Below are positions 46,084-56,500 of a stretch of 64,000 bases of DNA, one piece after another. The notes under the pieces were generated by a model. The model made no database searches, was not told where the DNA came from, and saw nothing but the letters and a program-made list of their open reading frames with translations. Source of the DNA: Microbacterium bovistercoris (GTDB taxonomy: Bacteria; Actinomycetota; Actinomycetes; Actinomycetales; Microbacteriaceae); contig NZ_QUAB01000044.1 in assembly GCF_003387575.1 (NCBI RefSeq), forward strand, positions 115,869 through 179,868. The letters run 5' to 3'. A program made the position numbers and the translations under genes. The stretch's first letter is position 1; every line of letters starts with the position of its first letter.

Positions 46084-47169
46084 TCAGTGCGGTGCGTAGT
46101 GGTCGAAGTACACCCGCGCGACGAGTTGACGCCTGCTCGTCACGCCCGCCTTGTCGAAGATCGCCTTCAGATGATCCTGCACGGTGTACGGCGACAGGAA
46201 CAGCGTCGAAGCGATCTCGCGGGTGTCCCGTCCGCGCAGGACGAGCGCGACCACGTCGCGCTCGCGGGCGGTGAGCCCGAAGGCGGCGGCGACCAGGTCG
46301 ACGATGTCGTGCGGGCGGGCGTCGTCGATCGTGACGATGATGTCGCGCCCGCGCCCGCCCTCCAGCCTCTCCGCCGACAGCACCAGCCAGCATCCGTCCG
46401 GGGTGCGCAGCCGGATGCGGACCGGCGAGGCGTCCGGCTCCGCGCGCCGCGCACGCTGCACGAGCGAGTGCAGGACGGTGAGTGGATCGGCGGTCGCCGC
46501 GCCCCGCGCCAGCGCATCGATCTTCGTCCTGGCCCCCGGCGTCATCCGCGCCACGCGATCCTCCTCGTCGACGATCACGACGGCGGATGCCCCTTCAGCC
46601 GCGTCCCGCGGCATCCGTGTCTGCGTGAGCAGGCCGCCGCGGATGCCGCGGGTGACCGCCGGGACCACCGCTTCCAGGCAGGCGAGATCCTCCTCGTCGA
46701 ACGCGCGATCGTCGGAGCCGCGGAACATGGAGATCGCGCCCCACGCGCCCGTCCGGTCGGCGAACACGACGCGCGCCTCGTCGGTGAAGCCGAAGACCGG
46801 GGTCAGCAGTTCCGCCATCCGCAGCGAACGCTCTGCGGCCCCGCCGAACTCGTGGCTCACACCGATCGCCGTGCGCCCGCCGGCGACCATCGTGCGCACC
46901 GCAGTCGGGTCGTCCTCGCCGTACTCGATCCGCGCCCAGTGCAGGTCGGATTCATTGCGGCCGGCCAGCGCCCCCTGTTTCGTCACCCCGGTGACGATCG
47001 CAGTGGCCGGGTCGAGCATCGCGACGCAGGCGGCGACGGAGGGCACCGCGCGCGACAGGAGCTCGGCGGATTCGATGAGGAAGTCGCCGGCGGGCAGGCT
47101 CGAGCGCGACATCCGCTCGATGCCGTCCCTCACCCCCGCGACCGCGGCCGACCCCACGACCATGTGCAC
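46084..47169 (-). CDS. LuxR family regulator with GAF-like sensor domain
   Basis: The 361-residue protein has an N-terminal GAF-like part (SVAACVAMLDPATAIVTGVT, then DRTGAWGAISMFRGSDDRAF and EEDLACLEAVVPAV), a middle PAS-like segment (SAVVIVDEEDRVARMTPGAR) and a C-terminal LuxR helix-turn-helix (FGLTARERDVVALVLRGRDT, then REIASTLFLSPYTVQDHLKA, then IFDKAGVTSRRQLV). This build is common in actinobacteria; the signal is unknown. It lies between the GntR gene and the fatty-acid desaturase gene, 70 bases from the latter, all on the minus strand. Confidence 0.9.
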   Translation of the reverse strand: MHMVVGSAAVAGVRDGIERMSRSSLPAGDFLIESAELLSRAVPSVAACVAMLDPATAIVTGVTKQGALAGRNESDLHWARIEYGEDDPTAVRTMVAGGRTAIGVSHEFGGAAERSLRMAELLTPVFGFTDEARVVFADRTGAWGAISMFRGSDDRAFDEEDLACLEAVVPAVTRGIRGGLLTQTRMPRDAAEGASAVVIVDEEDRVARMTPGARTKIDALARGAATADPLTVLHSLVQRARRAEPDASPVRIRLRTPDGCWLVLSAERLEGGRGRDIIVTIDDARPHDIVDLVAAAFGLTARERDVVALVLRGRDTREIASTLFLSPYTVQDHLKAIFDKAGVTSRRQLVARVYFDHYAPH

Positions 47170-47239
47170 AAGTGTCCTCCCCCGAAGGCCTGTGCGTCAT
47201 CCGTGAGGTCACGGATCTTCCGGAGTGAGGCCGGAAGCA

Positions 47240-48286
47240 TCAGGCCCGGCGGAACTCCGAGACCATCGGGCAGTCGAAGGGGTCGCGGGCGGCGAGCCCG
47301 ACGCGGTTGAGGTAGTCGACGACGATGGCGTAGGAGCGCCAGAGCGACGTCTCCGTGTACGGCACGTCGTTCACCTGGCAGTACTCCCGGACGATCTCCC
47401 TCGCCTGCGCGAGGTGCGGCCTGGCCATGCTCGGGAACAGGTGGTGCTCCACCTGGTGGTTCAGGCCGCCCATCAGCCAGGTCGCCCACCAGCCGCCCCG
47501 GATGTTGCGCGACGTGCGCACCTGCTTCGAGAAGAAGTCCAGCTTCGCGTCGCGGTCGATGACCGGCATCCCCTTGTGGTTGGGGGCGAAGGACGCCCCC
47601 ATGTACACGCCGAAGACGGCGAGCATCACTCCGACGAAGGCGAACGCCATGCCCAGCGGAAGCAGCAGGAAGATCGGCGTCAGGACCAGCGCGAACCGCG
47701 CCGCGATCATGCCGATCTCGGGCCAGCGACCCTTGACCTCGCCCCGAGCGGCGAGGTGCCGGAAGCTCAGCACGTGCAGGTTGACCCCCTCGAGCGTGAG
47801 CAGCGGGAAGAACAGCCAGCCCTGCTTGCGGGTGATCAGGCGCCGAAGGCCCCTCGCCTGCGCGGCATCCTCGTCGAGGAACGAGATCGTGTCGACCTCG
47901 ATGTCGGGGTCCTTGCCGACGCGGTTCGGGTTGGCGTGGTGTCTGCTGTGCTTGGAGTCCCACCACGAGTAGCTGATGCCGACGAACGAGGCGAGCACGC
48001 GCGCCAGCCGGTCGTTCGCGGGACCTGTTGCCAGGATCTGCCGGTGCGCGGCCTCGTGCGCGAGGAACGCGACCTGGGTGAACAGCACGCCCAGCGCTCC
48101 GGCGATAAGCAACTGGAACCAGCTGTCGCCGAACAGGATGAAGCCGGTGATCGCACCGCCGAAGGCGAGGGCGATGGCCGCACCGACGGCGGCGTAGAAC
48201 CAGGGGGCTCGACGCAGCAGACCGGTCTCGCGGACGACCTGCGAGACGTGCGAATAGGCACGGGTGATCGGCGGGAAGTCCTCCAC
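47240..48286 (-). CDS. Membrane fatty acid desaturase
   Basis: The 348-residue annotated frame has the three His boxes of acyl-lipid/acyl-CoA desaturases: HEAAHRQ, HSRHHANPNR and HQVEHHLFP, with four or more membrane helices. The HQVEHHLF box is typical of the front-end and delta-5/6-type desaturase superfamily in bacteria. The GTG at 48286 has no clear ribosome site; the same frame stays open and protein-like upstream (IAPTVAPATLGPIRQTYARV) to ATC/ATT codons at 48352-48343, which follow AAGGCG, so the true start may be non-AUG. It likely adapts membranes to cold, and the cspA gene lies upstream. Confidence 0.9.
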   Translation of the reverse strand: MEDFPPITRAYSHVSQVVRETGLLRRAPWFYAAVGAAIALAFGGAITGFILFGDSWFQLLIAGALGVLFTQVAFLAHEAAHRQILATGPANDRLARVLASFVGISYSWWDSKHSRHHANPNRVGKDPDIEVDTISFLDEDAAQARGLRRLITRKQGWLFFPLLTLEGVNLHVLSFRHLAARGEVKGRWPEIGMIAARFALVLTPIFLLLPLGMAFAFVGVMLAVFGVYMGASFAPNHKGMPVIDRDAKLDFFSKQVRTSRNIRGGWWATWLMGGLNHQVEHHLFPSMARPHLAQAREIVREYCQVNDVPYTETSLWRSYAIVVDYLNRVGLAARDPFDCPMVSEFRRA

Positions 48287-48475
48287 ACGCGCGTAGGTCT
48301 GACGGATGGGTCCGAGTGTCGCGGGTGCGACGGTGGGTGCAATGGAGATGATCGGCGCCTTAGGTGTGGCCGACCGTCGGGAACGATCGGGACGAAGCCA
48401 AAGGCGGCTGCCGATCGCTTCCCCTCACAGTACGCGGGTGCACATGCCGCAACCTGCATGGATCCCGACATGCGG

Positions 48476-48509
48476 AACGGGCGGCCGGACCGAGGTCCGA
48501 CCGCCCGTT
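48476..48509 (-). terminator. Terminator hairpin after cspA
   Basis: AACGGGCGG (48476-48484) pairs with CCGCCCGTT (48501-48509) and CGGAC with GTCCG inside, separated by one C/A mismatch, with a four-base loop. It lies 19 bases after the cspA stop on the minus strand. Confidence 0.75.
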
Positions 48510-48527
48510 CGCGTCAGTGATCGGAGA

Positions 48528-48731
48528 TCAGAGGGGACGGATGTTCGCCGCCTGCATGCCCTTGGGGCCCTGCTCTGCGTCGAACTCCACCTTCTGGTTC
48601 TCGTCCAGGCTGCGGTATCCGTTGCCCTGGATCGCGCTGAAGTGCGCGAAAAGGTCGGCGGAGCCGTCGTCCGGAGCGATGAAGCCGAAGCCCTTGTCTG
48701 CGTTGAACCATTTGACGGTGCCAGTGGCCAT
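48528..48731 (-). CDS. cspA: Cold shock protein (CspA family)
   Basis: The 67-residue protein is a standard single cold shock domain with RNP-1 KGFGFI and RNP-2 DLFAHFSAI after [20 protein letters not shown]. It binds single-stranded RNA and melts secondary structure. GAAGGA lies nine bases before the ATG at 48731. The reading frame is unusual in staying open for 154 codons upstream of this ATG; the segment just upstream looks like coding sequence, so a longer in-frame product cannot be excluded. A hairpin terminator follows. Confidence 0.96.
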   Translation of the reverse strand: MATGTVKWFNADKGFGFIAPDDGSADLFAHFSAIQGNGYRSLDENQKVEFDAEQGPKGMQAANIRPL

Positions 48732-49053
48732 GACGTCATTCCTTCGTTGTCTGGGACCACGGGAGTGATCCGTGAAACCGCGTCGGCGACGCCGGCGCGG
48801 GGTATGGAGCTGCGCGGACAGGTGGTCCGCCGCAGGGGTCGTGTGGGCCTCGAGCGCACTGCGCGCAGCATCCAGAGAAGCGGATGCCGCGAGGCGCTGG
48901 CCGATGGGCCCGTAGACGAGAACGTGGTCGTCGGAGTCGATGACGACATGGCCGGCGTACTCACCGTCGCGTGTGGCGACGTGAACGTCATGATCGGCCT
49001 GGCGCCACGAGAGCGCCGGAGCGGGTGCTGCAGAGGTGAAGATGTGTAACAGT
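48732..49053 (-). other. Coding-like segment in frame with and upstream of cspA
   Basis: The frame that ends in cspA reads [20 protein letters not shown], then [40 protein letters not shown] and ARSALEAH, followed by an Arg-rich linker ([10 protein letters not shown]) straight into the CspA Met. Strand-like alternation and the [12 protein letters not shown] helix resemble a small soluble domain. No ATG, GTG or TTG opens this segment near its apparent start (CTG-TTA at about 49053-49048); the next ATG is at 49193. It may be a diverged small gene, a long translated leader, or chance. The remaining stretch to 49220 shows nothing else. Confidence 0.35.
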
Positions 49054-49220
49054 CTTTCAGTGATTCGCGATCCGCGCCATCTTTGGGGCAGTCGCGGGAG
49101 GAAGTCGGTGGGGCGCGTTATGTGCGCGGAGGGCCCGTGAAAGGGGCGACGCTGGGGCGAGGAGGATGTGACACTCCCGTTCCCGGTGAACATCTCACAC
49201 TAGCAGGTGCCGGCTGGGAA

Positions 49221-49937
49221 TCAGTCCCGCGACGTCGCATTCACGCTTCCGGAGCGCTCCTGCCCGCTCAGGAGCGCGATGGCGGCCATCATGCGCTCGG
49301 TGATCTCGCGGCGGGCCCTGCCGTCCGGCACGTTCTCGAGATCGGTCAGATCGAGGGGCTCGCCGAAACGGACCTCGACGCGCGGCCTTCCCGGCAGCAG
49401 ATGGCTCAGGGGCTTCACGGAGCCGGTGCCGATCAGCCCGACGGGCACCACCGCCGAGCGCGTGTCGCGCGCCATCCAGGCGGCACCGCCGTGTCCGTCG
49501 TGCAGCTTCCCGTCGCGGGAGCGGGTGCCCTCCGGGAACACCGCGAACACGCTCCCGGCGCGCAGGATGCTGCTGCCCGCATCGAGTGCGGCACGAGCAT
49601 CCCGGCCGGTCGCCCGGCGCACCGGGACACCGCCGATCGAGCTGAAGAACCAGCGCTTGAAGCGGCCGAGCAGTCTGGAACCGGCGAAGTACGACGCCTT
49701 GATGAGGAACTGCACGGGACGGATCGCGGATGTCGGGATGATGAGAGTGTCGAGCGACGAGAGGTGGTTGCTCACCAGCAGCACCGCGCCGCGCTCGGGA
49801 ACGTTCCCCCGGCCGACGATGCGCGGGCGGTACATGATCCAGAACACCGGGCGCAGGATCGCCCGGCCGATGAAGTAGACGGCGCCCGGACGGGGGACTG
49901 TGGCAGAGGTCTGCGGGGCGGGGGCGGGGGCGGTCAC
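49221..49937 (-). CDS. 1-acyl-sn-glycerol-3-phosphate acyltransferase (PlsC-like)
   Basis: The 238-residue protein has the acyltransferase motifs NHLSSLDTL (HxxxxD block I), FAGSRLLGRFKRWFF, FPEGTRSRDGKL (block III) and VVPVGLIGTGS (block IV). It transfers a fatty acyl chain to lysophosphatidic acid in phospholipid synthesis, at the inner face of the membrane. The N-terminal ~20 residues are Ala/Pro-rich. It lies between cspA and the rhamnoside locus; nothing ties it to either. The GTG/ATG start is at 49937. Confidence 0.92.
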   Translation of the reverse strand: MTAPAPAPQTSATVPRPGAVYFIGRAILRPVFWIMYRPRIVGRGNVPERGAVLLVSNHLSSLDTLIIPTSAIRPVQFLIKASYFAGSRLLGRFKRWFFSSIGGVPVRRATGRDARAALDAGSSILRAGSVFAVFPEGTRSRDGKLHDGHGGAAWMARDTRSAVVPVGLIGTGSVKPLSHLLPGRPRVEVRFGEPLDLTDLENVPDGRARREITERMMAAIALLSGQERSGSVNATSRD

Positions 49938-49966
49938 CTCGCCACCTTATCCGGATCGCGGATCCG

Positions 49967-52588
49967 CTAACGCTGTGCCGGCCTCGTCGGCTCGTCCGTA
50001 CGAAATCGGTGCCTGCCAGGGCCGACGGTGCGGAGGCGGCCATCGGGAAGGTGAACTTCGGCGGTCGTGTTCGCGGGAATCTCGATGTCGAAGGTCGTCA
50101 CGCCGTTGTCCGTCCGCCATGCGCTCGTCACCAGCCCGTACGGGCTGTCGTACCCGGCCGACGCGTGGGTGAGAGTTCCGCCCGGCAGCGGCGAGATCAC
50201 GAAGCGGTTGTCGCCCGCGATCCGGATGCCGGCGACGGTGTCGAACAGCCATTCGCAAACGGCGCCCGGTGCGTAGTGGTTCTGGCTGGCTTCGCCTTCC
50301 CAGTCCTCCCACACCGTGGTCGCGCCGGCCCTCACCTGAGCGAGCCAGCTGGGGGCACTCTCGTTCTCCAGCATCCGGTACGCGACATCGGATCGCCCGG
50401 CCTCGGTGAGCATGGGAAGCACGAACGGGGTCGAGAGGAACCCGGTGCCGATCGTGTCGTCGCGGTTCTCGACGGCGCGCACGAGCCGACCGCCCACGCG
50501 CTCGGCCGCGCCCGGGTCGAGAAGACCGAGCGCCAGTGGTCGCACGAGCTTGGCCTGCCGATCGGTGTCGATGGTGCCGTGGTGGACGAAGAGGTGGTTG
50601 TAGGCCTTCTTCGCGCCGTCGGCATACTCGGCGAATCGAGCGGCGTCATCGGGCTCGTCCAGTTGCGTGGCGATCTCCGCGAGGTGGGACATCGTGTAGT
50701 GCAGATACGCAGTGGCTTCCTCCGTGCACAGCGGCCGTGAACGTGCCGAGACCTCGTCGCGGAACTCCTTCGGCTCCAGCCACTCGCCGTAGTGGAAGCC
50801 CTTCTCGTACGTGTACTCGTTGAAGGGATTCGTTCTGGCATCCTTGCGGCGCTTGTGCCCCGTGTGAGAGATCATGTAGCGCGCGTACCGGGTCATGGCG
50901 GGATAGAACTCGCGGAGGATCGCCTCGTCGCCGTAGCGCTTCCATAGGCGGTACGGCACGAGCACGAGCGCGTCAGCCCACCCCACCGACCCTCCGGAGG
51001 TGTCGTACATCATCGGCACGCCACTGTACGGGGCGACAGCCCTGGGCTTGCCCGAGCGCAGCTGCGAATCCTCGAGATCGCGCATCCACTTCCGGAAGAA
51101 CGCGGCGACGTCCATGAAGTACGCAGCGGTGTTGAAGAAGACCTGCGCATCGCCGGTCCAGCCGAGCCGCTCCCGGGTCGGACAGTCCGTGGGTACGTCG
51201 AGGAAGTTGCCCTTCATGCTCCAGCGGGTGTTCTCGACGAAGCGATCCAGCATCGCGTTCGAGGACGTGAACGTGCCGGTCTGCTCGAGGTCGGAGTACA
51301 CCGCGACGGCGCGGATGGATGCCGGGTCGATGTCCACATCGCCCTGGACGAGCGCGTACCGGAATCCCGCGACGGTGAACGAGCACTGGTAATCGGTGAC
51401 CCCGTCAGCGCAGGTGATCAAGATCTCCTGTTTCGGCGTCGACTCCAGCTCGCCGCGGAGGAGGCGCTGCTGACCGGTCATGAGCAGGAACTCCGTGATC
51501 CGGCCGAAGTGCCGGGCAGGCTTGTCCAACTGGATGTTCTTCTGGGTGAACTCGCCGTGCTCGTCGAGAACCTCGCCCAGCCGCAGCCGGATCCGCTGCC
51601 CGGCCCTTCCTGCGACGCTGAGCCGGATGAAGCCGGCGATGTTCTGGCCGAAGTCCAGCACCGTGGCGCCGCTCGGCGTCGTGAGCACGGTCGGGGCGAA
51701 CTCCTCCTGGGTGCGCGGTGCGACGTTGTCGGATGCCGTCGGAACCGGCCCCGGTCTCGCGATGCGTGCGCGCCCGCGGTAGGTGGGCGTGAGCCGCGCG
51801 TCGTAGTGCTCACCGTCCTTGAGATCCGCGAACTGCAACGGACCGTCGTTGCTCCACGCGAAGCCGTCTCCGGTGCCGATGATCTCCGACGTGCCATCGG
51901 CGTAGGTGAGTTCGAGCTGCGCCAGCAGCGCGGTGGTGTCGCCGAAGAGCCGGGTGACGCCGTAGGCGCCGACCGCACCGCGATACCAGCCGTCCGCGAG
52001 ACGCAGTTCGAGGGTGTTCTCCTCGCCCAACATGCCGGAGACGTCGTATGCCTGGTACTGCACTCGCGTGCGATAGTCGGTGCTGCCGGGGGCGAGCTCG
52101 AAGTCGCCGACGCGGGTCCCGTTGAGATGCGCGTCGTACAAGCCCAGTGCCGTCGCGTAGAGGCGCGCGCGAGCGACCGGGCCACGAGCGCGGAAACGCG
52201 TGCGGAAGCAGTCGACCGGATACCGGGTGTTCCTCCTGGGACGGTAGTCGCCGGTGATCCAGCGGGCCGTCCAGTCGTCGGCGTCCAGCAGTCCGAGTTC
52301 GAACCACGACGGCGCGGGTTCGCCCTCGACGTCGTCCTCGTCCCAGAGCGTGACCGCCCAGTCGATGCGGTCCCGGCTGCGCAGCGGCGAACCCTCATAC
52401 GGGATGAGGATCATCCGTGAGGAGCGGACCTTTCCGCTGTCCCACAGCGTCTCGCCGTCGCGGCGAGCGACGATCCGGTACGCGGTCTGAACAGCGCTGC
52501 CCGCGCAGTTCCACGAGAAGCGCGGCGTGCGGATGCCGAGTCCGAGCGGTTCGTGGAGGTGTTCGGTCTTCAGGCGGATGGCCCTCAT
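49967..52588 (-). CDS. Alpha-L-rhamnosidase, GH78
   Basis: The 873-residue enzyme has the GH78 domain order: N-terminal beta domain with LGIRTPRFSW, a rhamnosidase N domain (ARLYATALGLYDAHLNGTRV, then LAPGSTDYRTRVQYQAYDVS), a concanavalin-like domain (VLDFGQNIAGFIRL), the (alpha/alpha)6 barrel (FLDVPTDCPTRERLGWTGDA with Glu473, and GATTVWEDW with Glu761 as candidate catalytic residues) and a C-terminal beta domain. No signal peptide is present, so it works in the cytoplasm. The ATG overlaps the stop of the esterase gene by four bases. It is the last gene of the operon that starts with the MFS gene at 59909. Confidence 0.95.
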   Translation of the reverse strand: MRAIRLKTEHLHEPLGLGIRTPRFSWNCAGSAVQTAYRIVARRDGETLWDSGKVRSSRMILIPYEGSPLRSRDRIDWAVTLWDEDDVEGEPAPSWFELGLLDADDWTARWITGDYRPRRNTRYPVDCFRTRFRARGPVARARLYATALGLYDAHLNGTRVGDFELAPGSTDYRTRVQYQAYDVSGMLGEENTLELRLADGWYRGAVGAYGVTRLFGDTTALLAQLELTYADGTSEIIGTGDGFAWSNDGPLQFADLKDGEHYDARLTPTYRGRARIARPGPVPTASDNVAPRTQEEFAPTVLTTPSGATVLDFGQNIAGFIRLSVAGRAGQRIRLRLGEVLDEHGEFTQKNIQLDKPARHFGRITEFLLMTGQQRLLRGELESTPKQEILITCADGVTDYQCSFTVAGFRYALVQGDVDIDPASIRAVAVYSDLEQTGTFTSSNAMLDRFVENTRWSMKGNFLDVPTDCPTRERLGWTGDAQVFFNTAAYFMDVAAFFRKWMRDLEDSQLRSGKPRAVAPYSGVPMMYDTSGGSVGWADALVLVPYRLWKRYGDEAILREFYPAMTRYARYMISHTGHKRRKDARTNPFNEYTYEKGFHYGEWLEPKEFRDEVSARSRPLCTEEATAYLHYTMSHLAEIATQLDEPDDAARFAEYADGAKKAYNHLFVHHGTIDTDRQAKLVRPLALGLLDPGAAERVGGRLVRAVENRDDTIGTGFLSTPFVLPMLTEAGRSDVAYRMLENESAPSWLAQVRAGATTVWEDWEGEASQNHYAPGAVCEWLFDTVAGIRIAGDNRFVISPLPGGTLTHASAGYDSPYGLVTSAWRTDNGVTTFDIEIPANTTAEVHLPDGRLRTVGPGRHRFRTDEPTRPAQR

Positions 52589-53499
52589 GGAGCAGGGTTC
52601 CCTTCGATCGGTGCAGCTCCCGCGAGCACGGCGACGATGGCGTTCTGTGCCCGTCGACCCTCGGGAGTCGCGGAGCCCAGATGTCCAACGGCGTGATTGG
52701 CATCGGGGGCGTAGGTCAGGGTGCCTCTGTTGCCTGCGGCTCTGAGGAGCCGGTGAGCATCGAGAGCGTCCGGCATCAGCAGGTCACGCGCGCCCGTGAT
52801 CAGGTGGACTGGAGGCAGATCGTCGAAGCGCCCGTGGATCGGGCTGACGGCCGGATCCGACGTGGACAGCGAACCCGCCCATGCCTTGCCCCACTTGCGC
52901 AGTCCATCGGATCGGAGGATGACGTCCCAGTCCTCGAGCACTGCTGCTGCGGGGTGGCTGATCTCGACGTCGAGCCAGGGGTTGAGAAGCACTGCGGCCG
53001 CCGCCTCATCGGGGTGGCGCTGCAGCACAGCGAGGGCGAGCCCGGCGCCGGCGGAATCGCCGGCAAGCACCACGTCGCCGCGCCCGTACTCGGAGACTGC
53101 CTGGCCGAGAACCTCCGAGACGAAGCGGTGCGCGCGTTCCGCGTCGCCCGCGGGCGCGACCTCGTAGAGGGGGACGATCGCGTCGATTCCGGCGGCCCGC
53201 GCGAGTCGGGCGACGGTTCTCCAGTGCGAGGCCGAGATCGGCTGCGCGTAGCCACCGCCCGGGAGGAACACCATCGCCCGAGGCCTCCGGCGCGAGGAGT
53301 TGCCGAGCCGCATGACCCGTGATCCCTGCACGACGGTCTCGGTGACCGCGAACCTTGACGAGACCCGTTGCGGAATCGGCGCGGGCGCCGGCCCTCCCTC
53401 CCGTCGTCGCCGCTCGATCTCCACCGGAACGCCGGCGCCATGGCCGTGCGCGACCGCGCGCCTCAGGACGCCATCAAGGACCAGTGCTCGCAGTGACAT
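52585..53499 (-). CDS. Alpha/beta hydrolase, HSL-like esterase
   Basis: The 304-residue enzyme has the GDSAGAG nucleophile elbow (VVLAGDSAGAGLALAVLQRH), the oxyanion region FLPGGGYAQPIS in place of the usual HGGG, an acid near ITGARDLLMPDA and His in DANHAVGHLG. It resembles the Est/Aes group of hormone-sensitive-lipase-like esterases, which often remove acetyl or cinnamoyl groups from glycosides. It lies between the GH78-GH3 fusion gene (nine bases upstream) and the second GH78 gene (four-base overlap), so it likely removes acyl groups from the imported rhamnoside. No signal peptide is present. Confidence 0.88.
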   Translation of the reverse strand: MSLRALVLDGVLRRAVAHGHGAGVPVEIERRRREGGPAPAPIPQRVSSRFAVTETVVQGSRVMRLGNSSRRRPRAMVFLPGGGYAQPISASHWRTVARLARAAGIDAIVPLYEVAPAGDAERAHRFVSEVLGQAVSEYGRGDVVLAGDSAGAGLALAVLQRHPDEAAAAVLLNPWLDVEISHPAAAVLEDWDVILRSDGLRKWGKAWAGSLSTSDPAVSPIHGRFDDLPPVHLITGARDLLMPDALDAHRLLRAAGNRGTLTYAPDANHAVGHLGSATPEGRRAQNAIVAVLAGAAPIEGNPAP

Positions 53500-53508
53500 C
53501 TGTGCCCC

Positions 53509-56500
53509 TCAGCCGCTCAGCGCCATGAGCTGCTCGAGAGCGGCATCCGGGATCTCCACGCCCGGGAACCTCGCGAACTGGCCCATGGGCATGGACTCGA
53601 CCATCTTCAGCATGTTCTCGTTCTCGGAAGCCGCGGCCAGCTGCTCCGCGCTCGCTCCGGCCGTCATCTCCTGCATGAGCGCAGGTCCCACGACGGGGTG
53701 TCCGAACCAGTCTCCGACGGTGGATTCGAGAGTGAGCGGTGCCGGCTTGTCGATGTCGCCTTCGAGGGGCACTCCGGCGGAGGCGACGATGTCCGCGGAA
53801 GAGCGGCCGAGTTCGACGCGGTGGGTGCCCGGTTCGACGAACCAGCGCTCTTTGACGATGTCCCAGTAGGCGAAGGCGCGACGGTCGAGCGCGAACTCGA
53901 CGACGGCGGACTCGCCGGGTTCGAGACGCACCTTCGTGAACGCGGCCAGTTCGCGCACCGGCCGGCGCACCGACGACGCAGCCGGGGCGACGTAGAGCTG
54001 GACGACCTCGGCGCCGGCGACCGCTCCCTCGTTGCGAACCGTGACGCGCGCGGCGGCTGTGTCGGTTCCGGAGGCGGAGACCTCGAGCCCCTCGTACGCG
54101 AAGGTCGTGTAGCTCAGCCCGTGCCCGAACGAGTACCTGACCGGCTGCTCGGCGGTCGTGTACCACCGGTATCCGACGAACACGCCTTCGCCGTGGCGGA
54201 CGATCTCGTTCTCACCCGGGAAGTTCAGGTACGTCGGGGTGTCCTGCAGGCGGAACGGGATCGACTCCGCCAACCTGCCCGACGGGTTCACGACACCGGT
54301 GAGCACATCGGCGAGGGCGCCGCCCGCCGCCTGGCCGAGCACCCAGCCCTCGACGATCGCATCGACTGAGTCGTGCCATGGCTCCAGCGAAACGACCCCG
54401 CCGTTGGAGAGGACGACGACAGTCCGCTCTGCCACGGCCGCAACCGCCTGGATGAGCGCCACGTGCTCGGCGGGCAGGTCGAGGTGTGTCCGGTCAAAGC
54501 CCTCCGACTGGTCCTTCTCCTGCAGCCCGACGAACACGACGGCGACATCGGCCGCCTCCGCTGCGGCACGCGCGTGCTCGAGGAGCATGGCGGCGTCGGC
54601 TGCGGGGTCCGTCGCGTACCCGGGCGCGTAGACCAGGTCACCGAGCGCCGCACGCAGCTCGTCGAGCGGGATGTCGAGACGAGTCACGTTCACGTGCGAG
54701 CTGCCGCCGCCCTGGTACTGCGGCTTCACAGCGAGCTCACCGAGCACCGCGATCCTCTGCCCTCGCCGCAGTGGCAGGGTGTCGCGCTCGTTGCGCAGAA
54801 GCACGACAGCCTCGCCCGCAGCCCGCCGCGCCAGCGCGTGGTGTGCGTCCATATCGGTGAGGTCGGCGGGCGCGACGACCGCCGTGCGCTCCGCGAGCCG
54901 GCGAAGCCGATCGATCGCGCGGTCGACCACAGCGCGATCGACCCGCCCGTCGCGGACGGCGGCGACGATCGCGTTCCGCCCTTCATCGCCGGTGCCGGGC
55001 ATCTCGAGGTCGAGTCCCGCGCGCAGCGCATCCACCCTGTCCTTGATCGCGCCCCAGTCCGAGACGACGAGTCCATCGAAGCCCCATTCGCCGCGGAGCA
55101 GTTCGGTGAGCAGCCATTCGTTCTCCGACGAGAAGACACCGTTGATCGCGTTGTACGAGCTCATCACGGTGACCGGCTGCGCCTCGGTGACGACGCGCTC
55201 GAAGGCGGGCAGGTAGATCTCGCGGAGTGCGCGGTCGTCGACCTCCGCGCTGACGCGCATCCGTTCCGTCTCCTGACTGTTGACGGCGAAGTGCTTCAAC
55301 GACGCGCCGACGCCTGTGGACTGCACGCCGTGCACGTACTCGGTCGCGAGGACGCCGGTGAGCAGAGGGTCCTCTGAGAAGTACTCGAACGTGCGCCCAC
55401 CCAGCGGCGAGCGCTTGATGTTGATCGCTGGTCCCAGCAGCACGTCGACGTCGAGTGCGCGCGCCTCGCGGCCCAGCGCCTCGCCGACCTCGCGGATGAG
55501 GTCGGGATTCCACGTGGAGCCGAGTGCGACGCCGGGCGGGAAGCAGGTGGCAGGGAGGCTCTCGTTGAAGCCCAGGTTGTCGGCCTCTCCGCCCTGACGC
55601 CGGACGCCGTGGGGCCCGTCCACCAGGACGAGCGATCGGATGCCGTCCCCTTCATGCGTCGACCAGAAGTCGCGGCCGGAGAGCATACCGGCAGCGTCGA
55701 CGAGACCATCGTCGACGTCCGGCTCGGCGGGCGCGAAGAGGTCGTCGGGTGCCGGGTCGCCCGCCGAGACCGCGGCGAAACCCCGCTCGAGGTCGGCAAG
55801 GAACGCGTCCGAATGCGGCATCATCCCTGCGACCTGCCGAGGTGTGATGTCGTCACGGCCGTTCAGTCCGCCGCTCATGTGCGCAGCGGCTTCGGGGACG
55901 TACTTGGTGACCACACCCATGAACACGGCCATCGCATCGGCATCGTCGATGAGTGCGCCCATCGATGTGTCCACCGTGACCACGGCCCGCTCCGTGGAGT
56001 CGACCTCGAACGGCTCACTCCACTGGTGCGCGCCGTGTTCGACGACCGCCGTCCGCCCCGAGGGCAGCATGACATCGGCTGTCGCGCCGACTGGCACGGT
56101 CGCTGAGACGGTCACGGCCCCGTCAGCGAGCGTCCACGAGACGGATGCCTCGCCGTAGGGCGTCTCGAGTCGTGCGGCGGCGGACATCAACCCGGTGCGG
56201 GGCGGTTGCGGAGCGATCCGGATCCGGCGATAACCAGGTTCGGCCGGCGCGAGCCCGGCGACGACGCGGTGCAGCCAGTCTGCGACCGACCCGAACGCGT
56301 AGTGGTTGAACGAGGTCATGCCACTCGGGTTCACCGTGCCGTCGGGCAGAAGCGAGTCCCACCGCTCCCAGATCGTCGTCGCGCCCTGCTTCACCGTGTA
56401 CAGCCACGACGGCGCCTCGGTCTGCAGGAGCAAGCGATAGGCGACATCCGCATGTCCGCCTGCGGAGAGCGCGTCGCAGATCAGAGGCGTCCCGACGAAG

